Origin: Aurelia coerulea
Lineage: Eukaryota > Cnidaria > Scyphozoa > Semaeostomeae > Ulmaridae
Direction of reading: 5' to 3'
NCBI GenBank assembly: GCA_039566865.1
Contig: CM076957.1
Span: forward strand, 8,379,896 to 8,443,895
Length of the DNA stretch: 64,000 nucleotides
Position numbers and translations under genes: made by a program
The notes under the pieces: model-generated
What the model saw: only the letters and a program-made list of their open reading frames with translations
Databases searched by the model: none
What the model was told of the DNA's origin: nothing
Shown here: positions 11,127-22,810 of the stretch, one piece after another
Position numbering within the stretch: position 1 is the first letter of the stretch
How the letters are laid out: the number at the start of each line of letters is the position of its first letter

Positions 11127-12150
11127 TAGGGTAGGGTGGGGTAATTTGGGTCTACGGGGTAAAATGGGTCTACTGAGCTTTTTGCTAGAAATATCCTTTC
11201 TCGTTAAATGGAAGGAAGGTTGGCTATTTTTCTTTTAATGTCTACACACTAAACTGCCTTTTTGCATAAAAAATTCGTCTTAGATGTATCTCCACTCGTT
11301 TTATAAAATAACTTTACTGAACGGCCTATTATGCAAGAATCTCAAAGCCCAGGAAAACTTTCTCCTGCCACTGTTGTTTTGCTTTTCTGGTCAATCTAAT
11401 GACCATGAGGTGAGAGTTTGGTCATTTACAAATGAAATAACGTTTATTTCAAAGTCATTCACGCGATTGTTCTTTTTATATTTATTTTTTTACCAGGTGG
11501 GGTAATGTGGGCCTACTGAGAACCCAGCCATAATTCAAATTCAACGAAGCCTTGAATTGCTTAAATTTTCGCACTTATATTCGTCTTGCCACGTTGTTTT
11601 CTGTCTAAAATGTGAAAATGGGTTTCCTATTACCGCAGTTGCTGTCTTGTAACCAATAAATTGGAGTAGACATACTGCAAACATTTTTATTTGACTGTTA
11701 TTATCAAATTCGTTCACTGACTTGCAAGTCGCAACGATGGTGGATCACAGCAGAATGACCGTAGTTTTATTTTCGTCGCGGGAACGGGATTGCTTGCGAT
11801 AAAAGGCAAAGCTTGTGATTTTATTGAATAGAGAATAGTTGAGAAAGGTAATTCCATTAATTTTTCTAATCATTTATCCTTTCGTATTCCGATATTGTAC
11901 AAGTTTTGAAAATAGACCCACTTTTCCCGCTCGTCGGAAAAAGTGGGCCTATTTTAGTTGCCATAAGAGAAAATTTTTTAAAAATATTTAACTGCCTTTG
12001 TCAGAGCTGAGATTTTTCCCCAAGAAACAAGAAGCACTGAATGTCAATTAAACGAAGCTTTTGAAATTGTTTGCATTTTATTGTCGTTTTACCAGCCATC
12101 CATTTTTGAGATTTTGCTCATTTTAGACCCACATTGCCCACCCTACCCTA
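11127..12150. mobile_element. TA-flanked TIR element, GGGTAGGGTGGGG ends
   Basis: The left end TAGGGTAGGGTGGGGTAATT and the right end GCCCACCCTACCCTA are inverted, with TA at the borders. Internal near-copies of the end (GGTGGGGTAATGTGGGCCTA near 11495, AAAGTGGGCCTA near 11940) look like subterminal repeats. No transposase frame is visible. Confidence 0.65.
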
Positions 12151-12303
12151 TAGCATTCACAACCTATCACGTTCATTTATTTGCCAATGGAAACGTTTGC
12201 AAAAGCTATTTGAACCCCGAGCTTTTGAAAGTTTGTTTCGTGGCATGATAATCTGTTGACCATGGCTTTTTCCTTCGATGTCGAAAAGCATAGAGAATAC
12301 TAA

Positions 12304-13952
12304 GGGCCCCCCCCCCATATTTTTGCGTGATGCGTTATTGGCCATATTTTCATGCGTGAAATCGTGAAATTTCCATTTTTGTGCGTGATTTCGTGAATTA
12401 CTATTCCTGCGTGAAGCGTGAAATACGAGTTTTGCTTGCGTTATGCCGTGAAAAGGGTTGTGGCAATGCGTGAAGTTGTGAATGAAACTGTAAATGATAT
12501 TGCTATTTTTTCAATTTGGTACGTAATAAGCCAATAATATTTCAATATCAAATCAATATCGGCATTTCGTACCTAGGGTTTTGCTTTCTCTATTTTACTG
12601 ATGGATCCTTTCCATCATTTTGTTGGAACAACGGAATATGCCTTCCACACGTTGTTTACACTCCAACTTGAATAGGCTATGTGCCCAAATCGACCGCATC
12701 GTTCACGTACACGTATTTTTGTGTAAGAAACTGCCGATATGAAACTCAACTCTCAGGTCGCCAAAAAATTAAGAGACTCCAGTACTGAGATATTATATAC
12801 TAAGAAACTGTTTGTTTTGATAAAGGAAATTGTTGATATATTTTCAATCTATTTTCACTATTTTCCTGTATCATAAATGTCAAAACATTGGAAAGGCTTA
12901 AAAAACCTTGTTTTGAACTGTTCACGAGGGTACAGGTAATGAACATGAAGATGGTTGGAACCTTTAGGAAAATCGTAAGAAACTTTGAGTACTCAAAATC
13001 TGATAATTTCAAGAAACTTTCATTACTGGCCCAAATTCTTAGTTTCTTATAAAAAAGATACGTGTAGGCCTATGTGATTACAGGATTGGCTCTATTCGCG
13101 ATACCACTGCGATGAACGAAACAACATCATGTTTGAAGGCATAGGCGGACTGTCCCATCAGGAAACCGGGACATTTCGCGGTAAGCTCTTTGCCCAGATT
13201 TTTTCCAAACGCCTTGCTATCCTAAGACAAACCAATTGTCTCAGGAAAGTAGGATAATAATTGGTCCGAGAAATGCTGGAATATGATTGGGAAAGTCATT
13301 CTAGGCCAATGTAGAGGTTGCCACTCTTTATAAAATTTTCCCAAACGAACAATAAGGGAATTTTGAAGGCTTCTACTTTAGTGGCAGGCAAATGTTGAAT
13401 TGTCAGAAGTCTTTTGAGACAAAGTAACTTTGCACCGTGAAAACAATCTCCTTCTGTCGGCAGAGGGAGGGATCTCGAAGTTTAATAAACACCGCCTCTA
13501 AAAGCTTGAGGTGGAAGGCAGACCTTGCCCTACCCAAAATTCGGAAACAATCCTTGCTATAGTTGTTACCACACTCATTACTGCTCAGTAAGTGAGTACA
13601 AATGGCAGAATCAATTTCTTGTTTAGCCGGACCAGCTTTACATTTTCGTTTTGGTTGACACCGACTGCTGCACCTATCAGTACCTGTCCTTGTTGCTAGG
13701 GGCACATGTTGTCTCATTTGTAGTTTCTGTTGAATGTTGATTTATTAGAGTTAGCAAGGCCTAGACATTCAAAATTTAGCAAGTAGTGTTATAGTCCTTC
13801 AAACAGGGTTCTCTGGCGAGCTTTAGCTGACTTAGATACTACATCTATTACTTGTGTGCTCGTGAAATTACAATTTTCCATAGCGTGAATGCGTGAAAAG
13901 CCAAAATAGTGTGCGTGAATGCGTGAATCGCAACCCCTTTGGGGGGGGCCCC
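12304..13952. mobile_element. Poly-G/C-ended TIR element with TACTAA duplication
   Basis: The ends are GGGCCCCCCCCCC and GGGGGGGGCCCC, flanked by TACTAA at 12298-12303 and 13953-13958. Subterminal regions at both ends are packed with GCGTGAA/TGCGTGA words in the same orientation (12325-12480 and 13860-13930). A smaller MITE sits inside (12708-13066). TSD length and G/C-run ends resemble hAT-like or related superfamilies; this is inference. Confidence 0.7.
12708..13066 (+). mobile_element. Interspersed TA-type MITE, copy 2 (full)
   Basis: The TIRs are CACGTATTTTTGTGTAAGAAAC and its diverged inverse ending AAAAAAGATACGTG, with TA on both sides. It matches 29609-30001 through the body (CTCAACTCTCAG, CCAGTACT, GAACATGAAGAT, CTGATAAT). 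Confidence 0.75.
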
Positions 13953-14340
13953 TACTAAGTTTGGTTGCAGGAATTCTCTAGCTTTTTCAATCAGACTTAG
14001 CAAACTGGCAGATCCAATTTTCTAAACTCAACCGAAAATTTGAAAAATAAAATGCGAAGCTAGCGTTGACTCTAAATTTTCTTTTGGCACTGGCACAGCA
14101 CCCAGGATAGTGTTGACGGAAACATTACGATTTATGTATTCTTAGATTGGCAAGACTATGCAGAACAACATCCTTTTTGCCGCCTTTCGACAGGAATAAT
14201 ATTGGAGGCATGAATTGTTTCTGAAAAGAATGGTTTTGCAAAACGGCTAACTCGCTGCTCACTAGAGCGGAAAGCAGGGTTACTTTAAATGTTTGTAAAT
14301 TATTGTGTTTGAATGATTTGAAACTGGCTTTAGTCATTGG

Positions 14341-15633
14341 GGTTGGGGTATTATAAGATTTGATGGAGGAGACAGATGAAAATAAAAAAAACTGTGAGAT
14401 CTAAAATAAAAGCCAAGATACGCTCTTTCTCTTATGACTCACAAAGAAAACTTCGTACAAAATACGCAGTAACGTCTGGGTGGTGGGCAAGGGCGTTGTT
14501 TTGCTTATACAGTAAACATCCAAGGCTCCCAAAGTATTCGCAACAATTTTGTAATCCAAGTATGTTTTTGGGCCATAGAATTAACATTTTATTGCAAAAT
14601 ACTGCAGACTAGATTTCTTCAAAGAGCTTAGCGAGTAAACTTGAACCTTGAATGTAAAGGTTTTCAAATGTTGATGGTCTAAAAGGACCGTTTACTCCCT
14701 TAGGAATTAGTTGCGGTTATTTTTATTTTGCAAAAGAATTCGGGGTGCTATGAAACCGTAGTTTCTGCTGATTAGGAATCTATACACAGAATAGCTCAAG
14801 AGCTGTTCCTTCTGAAACTGGAAGCTTTTAAGATCTATCAAACGTCGGAACTTTTCTAGGACACCCGATAGTTTGCAATAGTTTGCAACCAAATGACCGC
14901 GAAGTTTGCAATAAAATGACAGTTCTATGGCCAAAAGCGATGTTTGGCTGCAAAACTTTTGTGAACACAAATAGGGGTTTATTTACTGATTGCATCCTAA
15001 TAAAATAGTTCGTGTTAAGGAAATCAGTGCAATCAGTTTCTATGCTTCAGGAATCCATTTCAGTTATTAGAATCTGTGGAATTCAATTCTGCTGCATCTG
15101 TGGCAAACCGTTAAGAATTTTCTAAGCACATTTCACTACAATCTCTGCCAAAATTCTTGAAAAAATCACATATTTTTACTCCCCCCCCCTTCCCCTTTAC
15201 AGTGCTGGTTCCCTGAGCAATTACACATTGCTTTCGAGCATGACAACGCAATCGACTTGCTTTTCTTCATATCAGATGATCAAAATTGTTCATAGGGGAA
15301 GGGGAGGAAAGAAAGAGTGAAGTGAAGTTTCCTCTACAGTGCGTTTTGGATGGTTAATCAGGAGACAAAGCAGCAACATGAAGTGTTTTCTCAAGTTTTT
15401 TGGCACGGATTGTAGGTATATCTTATTGAAAACTAAATCTTGATTTTTAGATCATTGTTTCGGAAAGTATATATCAGTTTTCCATTTCACGTTTAGCTTC
15501 AGTACCGGGTGGAATGAAAGGAGGAAATTATCCCGAATTTGAAGAAATCCCGACTGTTCGATGGAAAATATCAGGGACGTATTCTCATAGTGAATGAAGG
15601 TTTTACAATGAGTGAACTTGATCCGGCAAATGA
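14341..15633. other. No gene seen
   Basis: There is no credible gene. A GGACACCCGATAG word at about 14860 resembles the right end of the ACCGGGTGTCC elements but has no partner. A C-rich run lies at 15181-15188. Confidence 0.4.
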
Positions 15634-16132
15634 TACCTTGTGTCCAAAAAATATACTCTTGTTTGAAAAATTACCAACAATTGATATCAAATCTATGATA
15701 AAATTTGTCTTTTTGATTTTTTGTGTCAATGACCGAAATATGCAAAGATGATACAATGTTGATTTCCTAAGAAAAAACTTAAATCTTGCCTAAGAGTCAA
15801 GATGTTCAGATTTTTTTTGTTATCTTTGCAGCCTCCTACGAAAGTGCATTTTTCTTTCTATCATTTATGACCAAATTAAAAGCTTCATATGCGACATATG
15901 CTGAAGAAATTGATCTTGTAACCACCGGTACCTTTTGCACTATGATTCAAAATCAGGCAGCCGTAAAAAGAGCAAAAATTGCTAATCTTAAATCAATTAG
16001 AAAGATCAGCTATGTCTGGGGAAAAAATTTGGTACTTTATCTACTTGCCAAAAAAGAAATGTGACGATCGGCCTTGTAATCAAATTTTGGTCATTTTTAA
16101 AACAGGAGTTCTTTTTAATGGAACACCCAGTA
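15634..16132 (+). mobile_element. TA-flanked MITE with ACCGGGTGTCC-type ends, copy A
   Basis: The left end TACCTTGTGTCCAAAAAATA and right end TAATGGAACACCCAGTA flank about 500 bp. Subterminal blocks AATTACCAACAATTGAT and AAAACAGGAGTTC match copy B at 16663-17129, which lies in the opposite internal orientation. The open frames here are not conserved between the copies. Confidence 0.75.
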
Positions 16133-16662
16133 GTAAAACAGATTGGCACAAAAATGGATGAGAAGTGCACATGTTAAACGTACCCAGTACCACAGTTAAA
16201 ATTTGCTTGAAATGTATCTTCTTCTGAATCGACGACCATTGCACGACCAATTACATCCCAAACCTAACCACAAATAAAAACATACATTTTGTTACCTGTG
16301 AGTGACACAAGATTGATTACATCGCGCTTTGTTTGAAGTTAATTTTGTTGCAAAATAAATGTATCTGTCACAGCAAAGAAACTTCTTTTCACTGGATCAG
16401 TGGAAAGCGATACAAAATAATTCATAGCTCGAAATCAAGGACACAAATATCAACGAAAAATTATGGACAAGCCCTTCATTGGCAGTTGCATTCACCACTC
16501 ACGAAGGGCACGAACCGGATACCTTTAGTTGATACATTAAACTCAAATAATGTCGGGCGTTATTATTTTCAGACAAATCAAACATCTGAAAATTCGATTG
16601 TCCGAAGTCTTTTGTAACCGGAAATCGTCAGTTTCCAGCAATTTTGTCACCAAAGAAAATAA

Positions 16663-17129
16663 TACCGGGTGTCCCAAAAAAGTACTCCCGTTTCAAAAAT
16701 CACCAAAATTGATTTCACAGCCAATCTTCAATTTTCTTTTTTGTCAAGTACATCAAGGACCAAATCATTTTCCAATATATAGCTGATATTGTAATTGACT
16801 TTAAAATGAGCAGATTTAGCTCTTTTAGGGCTACCTTGTTTCTTTGTGCATGTAAATCATCTAGTTTGGTCATAAATGACAGAAATAAATGCACACTATC
16901 ATTGCAGACCTCAATGATGATAAAAATCTGAAAGTTTTGACTCTTAGGCAAGATTGAGTATTTTGCTTAAAAACTATAGCTCAAAATAAGGTTTTTCAAC
17001 ATGTAATTTTTCTACCTTGCTGTATCAAAAGCAAACATTTTAGCATCTATGAGTATTTTTGGGTAAAGGTTTGATGATCAATTTTTGGTGATTTTTTAAA
17101 CAGGAGTATTTTTTATGGGACACCCGGTA
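16663..17129 (-). mobile_element. TA-flanked MITE with ACCGGGTGTCC-type ends, copy B
   Basis: The left end is TACCGGGTGTCCCAAAAAAG and the right end ATGGGACACCCGGTA. The TIRs extend about 50 bp through CTCCCGTTTCAAAAATCACC and its inverse. The body contains CTTAGGCAAGAT and GTCATAAATGACAG words that are inverted relative to copy A. TA lies at both edges. Confidence 0.85.
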
Positions 17130-17279
17130 GAAAAGCATTTTTACAGTTTAAAGACGATATGATTTGCTTACGAAACAATTTGCGTAGAAGAGGAATGTCT
17201 CGGAGAGCGACTCTGTAAACACGGTCATAGTTGTTCAACTAAATCCAATTTAGAAATAATTTTGCAAACAACCCCTGCA

Positions 17280-17831
17280 AACAAGGATAGGTTTGTAACA
17301 ATAGCATCAGCTGCTTTCATTGACACTGCAGTTATAAGCCATTAGTGATTGCAGACAAAGGTAATTCTCTCAAACAGTAATTGAAACGAACAATGATGCT
17401 AAATGTCGCCTAATGCAGGACAAAGGTTGTCATGAGTTTATAGCGAAAGATGAAGGAAAGATCTAACGATCTGCAAGGGGGATTTTGTTTATTTGATTCA
17501 GGAGCTGAGTCTGGTAATTCTTTCATTTACGCCTTAGATATGCGAGGATCGCAATGCTATCTGCTCGGCTTCTGAATCAAATAAACAAAATCCGCCGGGC
17601 GCATCTTTAGATTCATCCTTCTCCCTTCGGTATATACTAATGACTTCTCTTAAAAATCACCATTCGCTTGCACAAGTCGACAGTTTGCCCTACTGGTTTC
17701 TAGGCAAATTTAGCTGGTTTATTTGTCCTCAACAATTAGTTGAGAGAATTGTCTGCAGTTGCCAATCGCTTTTAATTGCAGTGCCAATCAAAAGCAGCTG
17801 ACGCTAATGTGCTACGAAGTATTTTCTTGTT
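17280..17831. mobile_element. Older copy of the Mutator-like foldback
   Basis: It starts AACAAGGATAGGTTTGTAAC and ends near CTTGTT. Blocks GACAAAGGTAATTCTCTC, TTGATTCAGGAGCTGAG and CTGAATCAAATAAACAAAAT match the arms of the 4929-6134 element. The TSD is no longer convincing (ACCCCTGCA against TCCTCAACA), consistent with age. Confidence 0.72.
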
Positions 17832-19049
17832 TCCTCAACAATAATCATTGAATGGAATTTCAAACAAGGGCCCCTTGAAAACTAAACTGAAGCATGGTGG
17901 GTAAAATTACGACATTTTTATTATATAACAAGCAAAGTAAACTGTAAATAGATCGATTCCCATGGTCGTCCAAACTTTTTCTAAAACGCCCGAAATTCCG
18001 TTCAAAACGTCTAAAAATGTGTTGTCCGAGATCTATTCGTCCGTTATTTCTTCAAAAGAATTTTTAGCAAATGGCTCAGTTCTACCACGTGGACCAGATG
18101 TATCATTATTGATTTGAGTAATTATCTTTGAGAGTATCGTCAGGAAGACATTATCAGTATGCTGGATCTGCATATTTTGGGAGAAACTAATGAAACATTT
18201 TAAAAATGATTCTCATCACATTTTATCAAACTAATGCTCATTAAATAACTGCCTTATTGTTGTTTTGGAAAATAGGTCATTTGTTTTGCTAGAAAGTCGA
18301 GTTTAAAATGCTGGAAATGCCTTTATGAGACACACTAAATAAGACCGTTCTCTTGTTTTCGCTGGAAAATAGCATCTATTTAAAAGAGGGGGAAAATGTT
18401 TTAGCATACATGTTCCAGGTCAAAACGGTTCCTGAGAAGTCGCATTACATCTGGTTGATTCTTGAAGATTCAAAAGTAAAACTTAAAGAAAAGAAGTTTG
18501 CTACAATTAAGATATGTTACATGTTCAGGCATTTCGCTGATGTTGAGATGAATTAAAAACATATAGGCATATCATTACAGCACGGACAATCACACATTTT
18601 GACATTGTAAAACGCTGCTAAAAAATACTGAAAAGTTGATTCAATATTTGACCCCCCCCCCCCCCCATCCGTATTCGTCTCCATTGCTCAATTTTCCTTA
18701 CACTAGTGCTAATCACTACATTCTTACACTTTTTGGAAAATTCTTCTTTGTTCTGCTAGGACAAGCGCGCTGATGTAGGATATTTGAGTCTAAAACTGGA
18801 ATGCTTATTATGAGACACACTCTTCAAAAAGCAAGTTTCTAAATACTGTAATAAAGTGACTTGTTACCAAGATTAGAGCCCAGACTCTCGTACTTTGTAT
18901 TTGATTATCGCTGCGTGTATATTATTCATTCTTGTTTATGTTATGGTTCTGAAGGCACATGGCCTAAGCATACGCGTTCTTTATCACTGTAGTCCTTCTC
19001 TTACGAAGCAGTTTACTAGCAGTTTACAAATACCATAAAACTTCTCTAC
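17832..19049. repeat. Diverged direct repeat pair; otherwise no gene
   Basis: Blocks around 18270-18340 and 18735-18825 share TGTTTTGCTAG/TGTTCTGCTAG, an AAAATGCTGGAAATGC/AAAACTGGAATGC block and TATGAGACACACT in the same order. A C-run of about 16 lies near 18651-18666. No coding evidence was found. Confidence 0.4.
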
Positions 19050-19053
19050 TTAA

Positions 19054-19977
19054 GGTTACTGTACCCCTTCAGGACGATAAAAAGTTTTTTCCGATCAATT
19101 TTTGGATTTTTAGATCATTGGATAGCACACACATCTACCTAAAATTTCTGATAATTTCAAGGAATTTTACTTTATTTTTCAGCGAATTATAAGCAATTTA
19201 AAGCAAGGTATTTTCTGCTAGGAAAATGCTGTTTACATAACGAGGATTATTTGAGAACTAAAGGTTAAAGGTTTCAAGTGCCTTTGATTTCCTGTTGAAT
19301 GGATTTTGCGGTTATAATACCAATTATGTCATTGTAAACTCTGCAATAAATACATACAGGATTACTCTGTTTACTCTTGTGGCCAGATTGAAGTTAATCA
19401 TTTTTAACAGTGGAACTGTACGCTAAGAAACTGTTTCAGCGCTTTTCTCAAAATCAATTTTTCAGCAACCAATGGGTAACTATACAGCTCCCTGTACCCA
19501 ACGGCTTGATATAATTAGCTGAAATTTGTCAGACAGAGAGAAAAGACATAGGGGGACCAAAGTGTGTCTCACTTTTGAGAAAAATTGCATGGTCCAAATT
19601 TAACATTTGAATGAATCTCAAAACGAGGCCAGGGAGCGAGGGGCAAAATTGTTTTATTAATTATTCTGAAGCTAAGGCATGCAAAACAAATTTGAGACAA
19701 GCTTTGCTAGATTAATGTGTTGAGAACGCAAAAATGCCATTGAGATTTAAATGAAACATATCTGGGGGACAGGGAGGTTCTAGAAGGGGGGAAGGTCCAA
19801 TTTTCACGTTTTCCGATGTATAACGCCCAATTTTCGGATATTTGAATTCTTTTTGGCTCGTAAATGCTCCCTGTTTAATGACGAATCGAATGATGTATAG
19901 TTTATACGTGTTATGTCGCGGGCGTGATGATCAAGAGAGAAAACACGGTGAGTGGTCACTGAAGGGATACAGTAACC
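19054..19977. mobile_element. TTAA-flanked TIR element
   Basis: The ends GGTTACTGTACCCCTTCAG and CTGAAGGGATACAGTAACC are flanked by TTAA (19050-19053 and 19978-19981). TTAA duplication is typical of piggyBac and Kolobok superfamilies. It is about 0.92 kb, with no transposase frame. Confidence 0.75.
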
Positions 19978-20063
19978 TTAAAGCGTTATTTTCAAAATGA
20001 AACATTCACAGATTCCACTTCAGTTTTACATTCGCTTCTTGGCAGAACGGTCGCAGAAATTAC

Positions 20064-20198
20064 CTTCTTTGCGATCTGGAATCATTTTGTTCGGCTCCTT
20101 TGTGATCTCGAATCAATTTGTTAGGCTCCTTTGTGATCTCGAATTATTCTTTGTGATCTCTAATCATTCTTTGCGATCTCGAATCACCTTGTTCGGGG
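20064..20198. repeat. Short tandem repeat with a TTTGYGATCTCGAATCA core
   Basis: Five imperfect units of about 23-37 bp carry TTTGCGATCT or TTTGTGATCT followed by A(A/G)TCA, with GTTCGGCTCC or GTTAGGCTCC in the longer units. Confidence 0.65.
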
Positions 20199-21857
20199 AG
20201 ATTAATTAAAATCAATGCATGCTATTTTTACAAAATATGGCGACAAAATATGGCCCTGATCTTCCTGCCACAAACTTTCGAATCCATCAAATCAAGGAGT
20301 ATACACGAGAAGAGCATAGGTTTCAAAGCTTTAAACCCGTTGGTGTAAAATTCTAAGAGCTGCTTCTTTGCTTTGAACGGAATGGCTTAAAATAAACTTA
20401 AGCTAGTTTGAAGTAATTCTACCGTTGGACTTTTCAGAAATGATTAATATTTTCAAAATTAAACAGCATTTCCTATCTAAACTCATCAAATTTCTAAATC
20501 GTAAACAGACGAGTGACAGACTTTAGCATGATACAATGTTATAGATATTCATAAATTATGGCTTTCTTGAAAACTATTCGATGTTTCCTCAAACAGTTTA
20601 TAAATTGCGATGGTTTTAAGTTTGTGTCATCATTTTTTTTTAATTCTTTTAAAAGAAGAATAACATTCTTGAAAGTATTAACGATTTCAGAGAAGTCCAA
20701 CAGTAGAATTACAGCAAAATACTTACAGTTTCTTCGAAGCCATTCAATTCGACGAATGGGTCACAGAATAATACAGAATCTCACGCCAAACTTTTTAAAG
20801 ATTTGAAATCTACGCTGATACAAAATGACAAGCAAGAAGAGCTAGGTAGATCAATAAAAGGTTCTTACTTTGATTCGGTCATCTTGAAACCTGAATATCG
20901 ATCTTTGTTCACTGTCACTGAATATATTTCCAAGATCTCCGACATGCTATATAAGGAAGAAGTGAACAAATAAACTGAGAAATACAAATCAAGTCATGAT
21001 TGCTCGATGTTGAATGTCAAATTTATTTTATGCTTGAATTCAGTTTGTCAACGGATAGAGTTTGCACGCTTGCATTCTTTGAATGGCAAGAACCACTACA
21101 AATAATTACGCTAAAGCCTTACCCTTTCCGTATCCGTTCTATTTCCATGGCGGTTTCCTGCTGGATTAAAGTGGTTTCCAGTACTATGAAGGAAATATAA
21201 TAAGTATTATAAGCATTAACTAGACACATGGTGACCCAAAAATGTTTCACGAGCTAAATCACGCTTAGCTGCCTGAAAGCAGATGTTATGAACACAAACA
21301 AGGTATCAGCATGTAGCTGAATTATTGAGCTATCCATTATGATATTGCTTGGTCAGTTTAAGCTGTAACTACCGCAAAAAACCAATTTCAAAAATATGAT
21401 AATTGGTTCATTTTGGACTTTCCCGTCCATTTCCAGTCCATGTTTTGGAAAGAAAACCTGAATTCTAAATTTGCTCAGGAGCACGACATTTGAATAAGGA
21501 GCAGAGATCAACCATTTTGCAAACAATAGATGTCCTCCAACGACTTCAAATTCATCTCTGCGTTACGTAAGGTTCGATATTTTCTTTTAATCTGTCTTTT
21601 AGGACGGTAACCATAGCTTTAAGTGACCATGCAGCATTTCAAAAGACAGCCTTAAAGAAGAACGGTGAAACAAGGCATTTCTCAATTGCTTTTCATTTCA
21701 GAAAGCTAGTCATATTCTAGCTCGTAAAGTTTTTCTGAGTTCCCTATTATCTAATTCTTTTATATTTGTTTAATCCATATTCAAAGTTTGTATTTACAAT
21801 TGTAATGAGAAACATACGAGTTCAAACCAACTATTTACAAAGAATACTTCATACAAA
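20199..21857. other. No gene; a weak inverted pair at 20413-20715
   Basis: TAATTCTACCGTTGGACTTTT near 20418 and its inverse near 20693-20715 (AAGTCCAACAGTAGAATTA) suggest a small foldback of about 300 bp. The rest has no recognisable coding or repeat content. Confidence 0.35.
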
Positions 21858-22810
21858 AATTAGCGGCATATTTTGCAGAAGAATTTGTTTCCAGCCCAGT
21901 GTTTGACCATGTTTTTTAAAGCCGAAAATGTTGGTTCAATTTTGACACTATAATGGGTGCTCCAGAGGCAATTCCCTCTAAAGGACAGTGATTCTTGCCC
22001 AAAGGCCTGTTCCTTAATTTGTATGAGTTTTATCCTTAATAAGTTACAAGCTTCTTTTCGTGAAATTCCCATACAAGCGATGTATTAAGATGATTTAGTG
22101 ACTTGTAGATTTCTGTCATTAAATTCCGCAAGTTTCTAACATGTATACTAAGACTGCCCTCACATGAGAAAACTCAGACCGATCTGAGTTTCAGGTCAGT
22201 TTAAAATTTGGCTGTGTCCGTTAATTTTCCTCCCTCTCACATGAACATTCTCAGATCGGTTTGAGTTCAGCTCACTTGCTCTGCACATGCGCATTTCACA
22301 AAAATTTTCCTGAATACAAACAATGCGTGCGTTCCCCTGCCATTCAGAACAATTATGATTGCATTGTTGAAGATTTATCTTGATTGTTTTGATTGCCAAA
22401 GGAACGCAAGGAATATCATTCAAATTTGTTTTGAAAATTCATTTCGCCCCGAAATGAAAACAGTTTCTGCTCACATGAAAATTTCAGGTCGCCCTGAAAA
22501 CTCAGACCGACCTGAGAAACCGGAATGAGTTTCAGGTCGACCTGAGTTTCATTTCGCCTGCGGCATGTGAGCACTCCAAGGGCTTCGACTGCAAACCGAA
22601 ATTAATTTCAAACCGATCTGGAACTAAGACCAGTCTGAGTTTGCTCATGTGAGGGTAGTCTAAAGCTGTCACTTCAAGTGAGCAATGTTTGAAAGGAACA
22701 TCCGTATTCTTTATGGAGAATCCGAAGACCACGTTTGTGTGTGTGGTCAATCTCTTTGTTTGCACCTCTATTGCAGAATAGCCAGATCAAAGGGCAATAG
22801 TTGAAGTCCG
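21858..22810 (-). pseudogene. CR1-like LINE ORF2 C-terminal fragment, frameshifted and split
   Basis: On the minus strand, 22800-22664 reads FNYCPLIWLFCNRGANKEID followed by HTHKRGLRILHKEYG. The text then resumes left of an inserted MITE with HVRNLRNLMTEIYKSLNHLN and, in a shifted frame, ESLSFRGNCLW and WAGNKFFCKICR at the end. The order matches other CR1-like copies in this window (23760-24256 and 41472-42482). Stops and frameshifts show it is dead. Confidence 0.82.
22152..22660. mobile_element. TAA-flanked TIR element inside the dead CR1
   Basis: The ends GACTGCCCTCACATGAG and CTCATGTGAGGGTAGTC are flanked by TAA (22149-22151 and 22661-22663). The body is full of CAGGTCGACCTGA and CAGACCGATCTGAG half-palindromes. 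It separates two halves of a CR1 reading frame. Confidence 0.78.

Larger units (their letters stand above)
10680..14340. mobile_element. Composite bounded by inverted arms of about 300 bp
   Basis: The arms at 10680-10985 and 13985-14340 are inverted copies; CTCTAGTGAGCAGCGAGTT appears in one and AACTCGCTGCTCACTAGAG in the other. Between them lie two further TIR elements (11127-12150 and 12304-13952), so the original element was smaller and has been filled by insertions. The outer termini are not sharp and no TSD was found. Confidence 0.6.

Noticed and set aside
15181..15196. C/T-rich tract near 15181 as a splice or promoter signal
   Set aside because: It is a simple homopolymer run with no exon nearby. 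Similar runs at 18651, 22879, 33610 and 58336 are likewise unannotated low complexity.
22196..22765. 75- and 77-codon minus-strand open frames as genes
   Set aside because: They lie in the half-palindrome-rich TIR insert and run across its border with the dead CR1.
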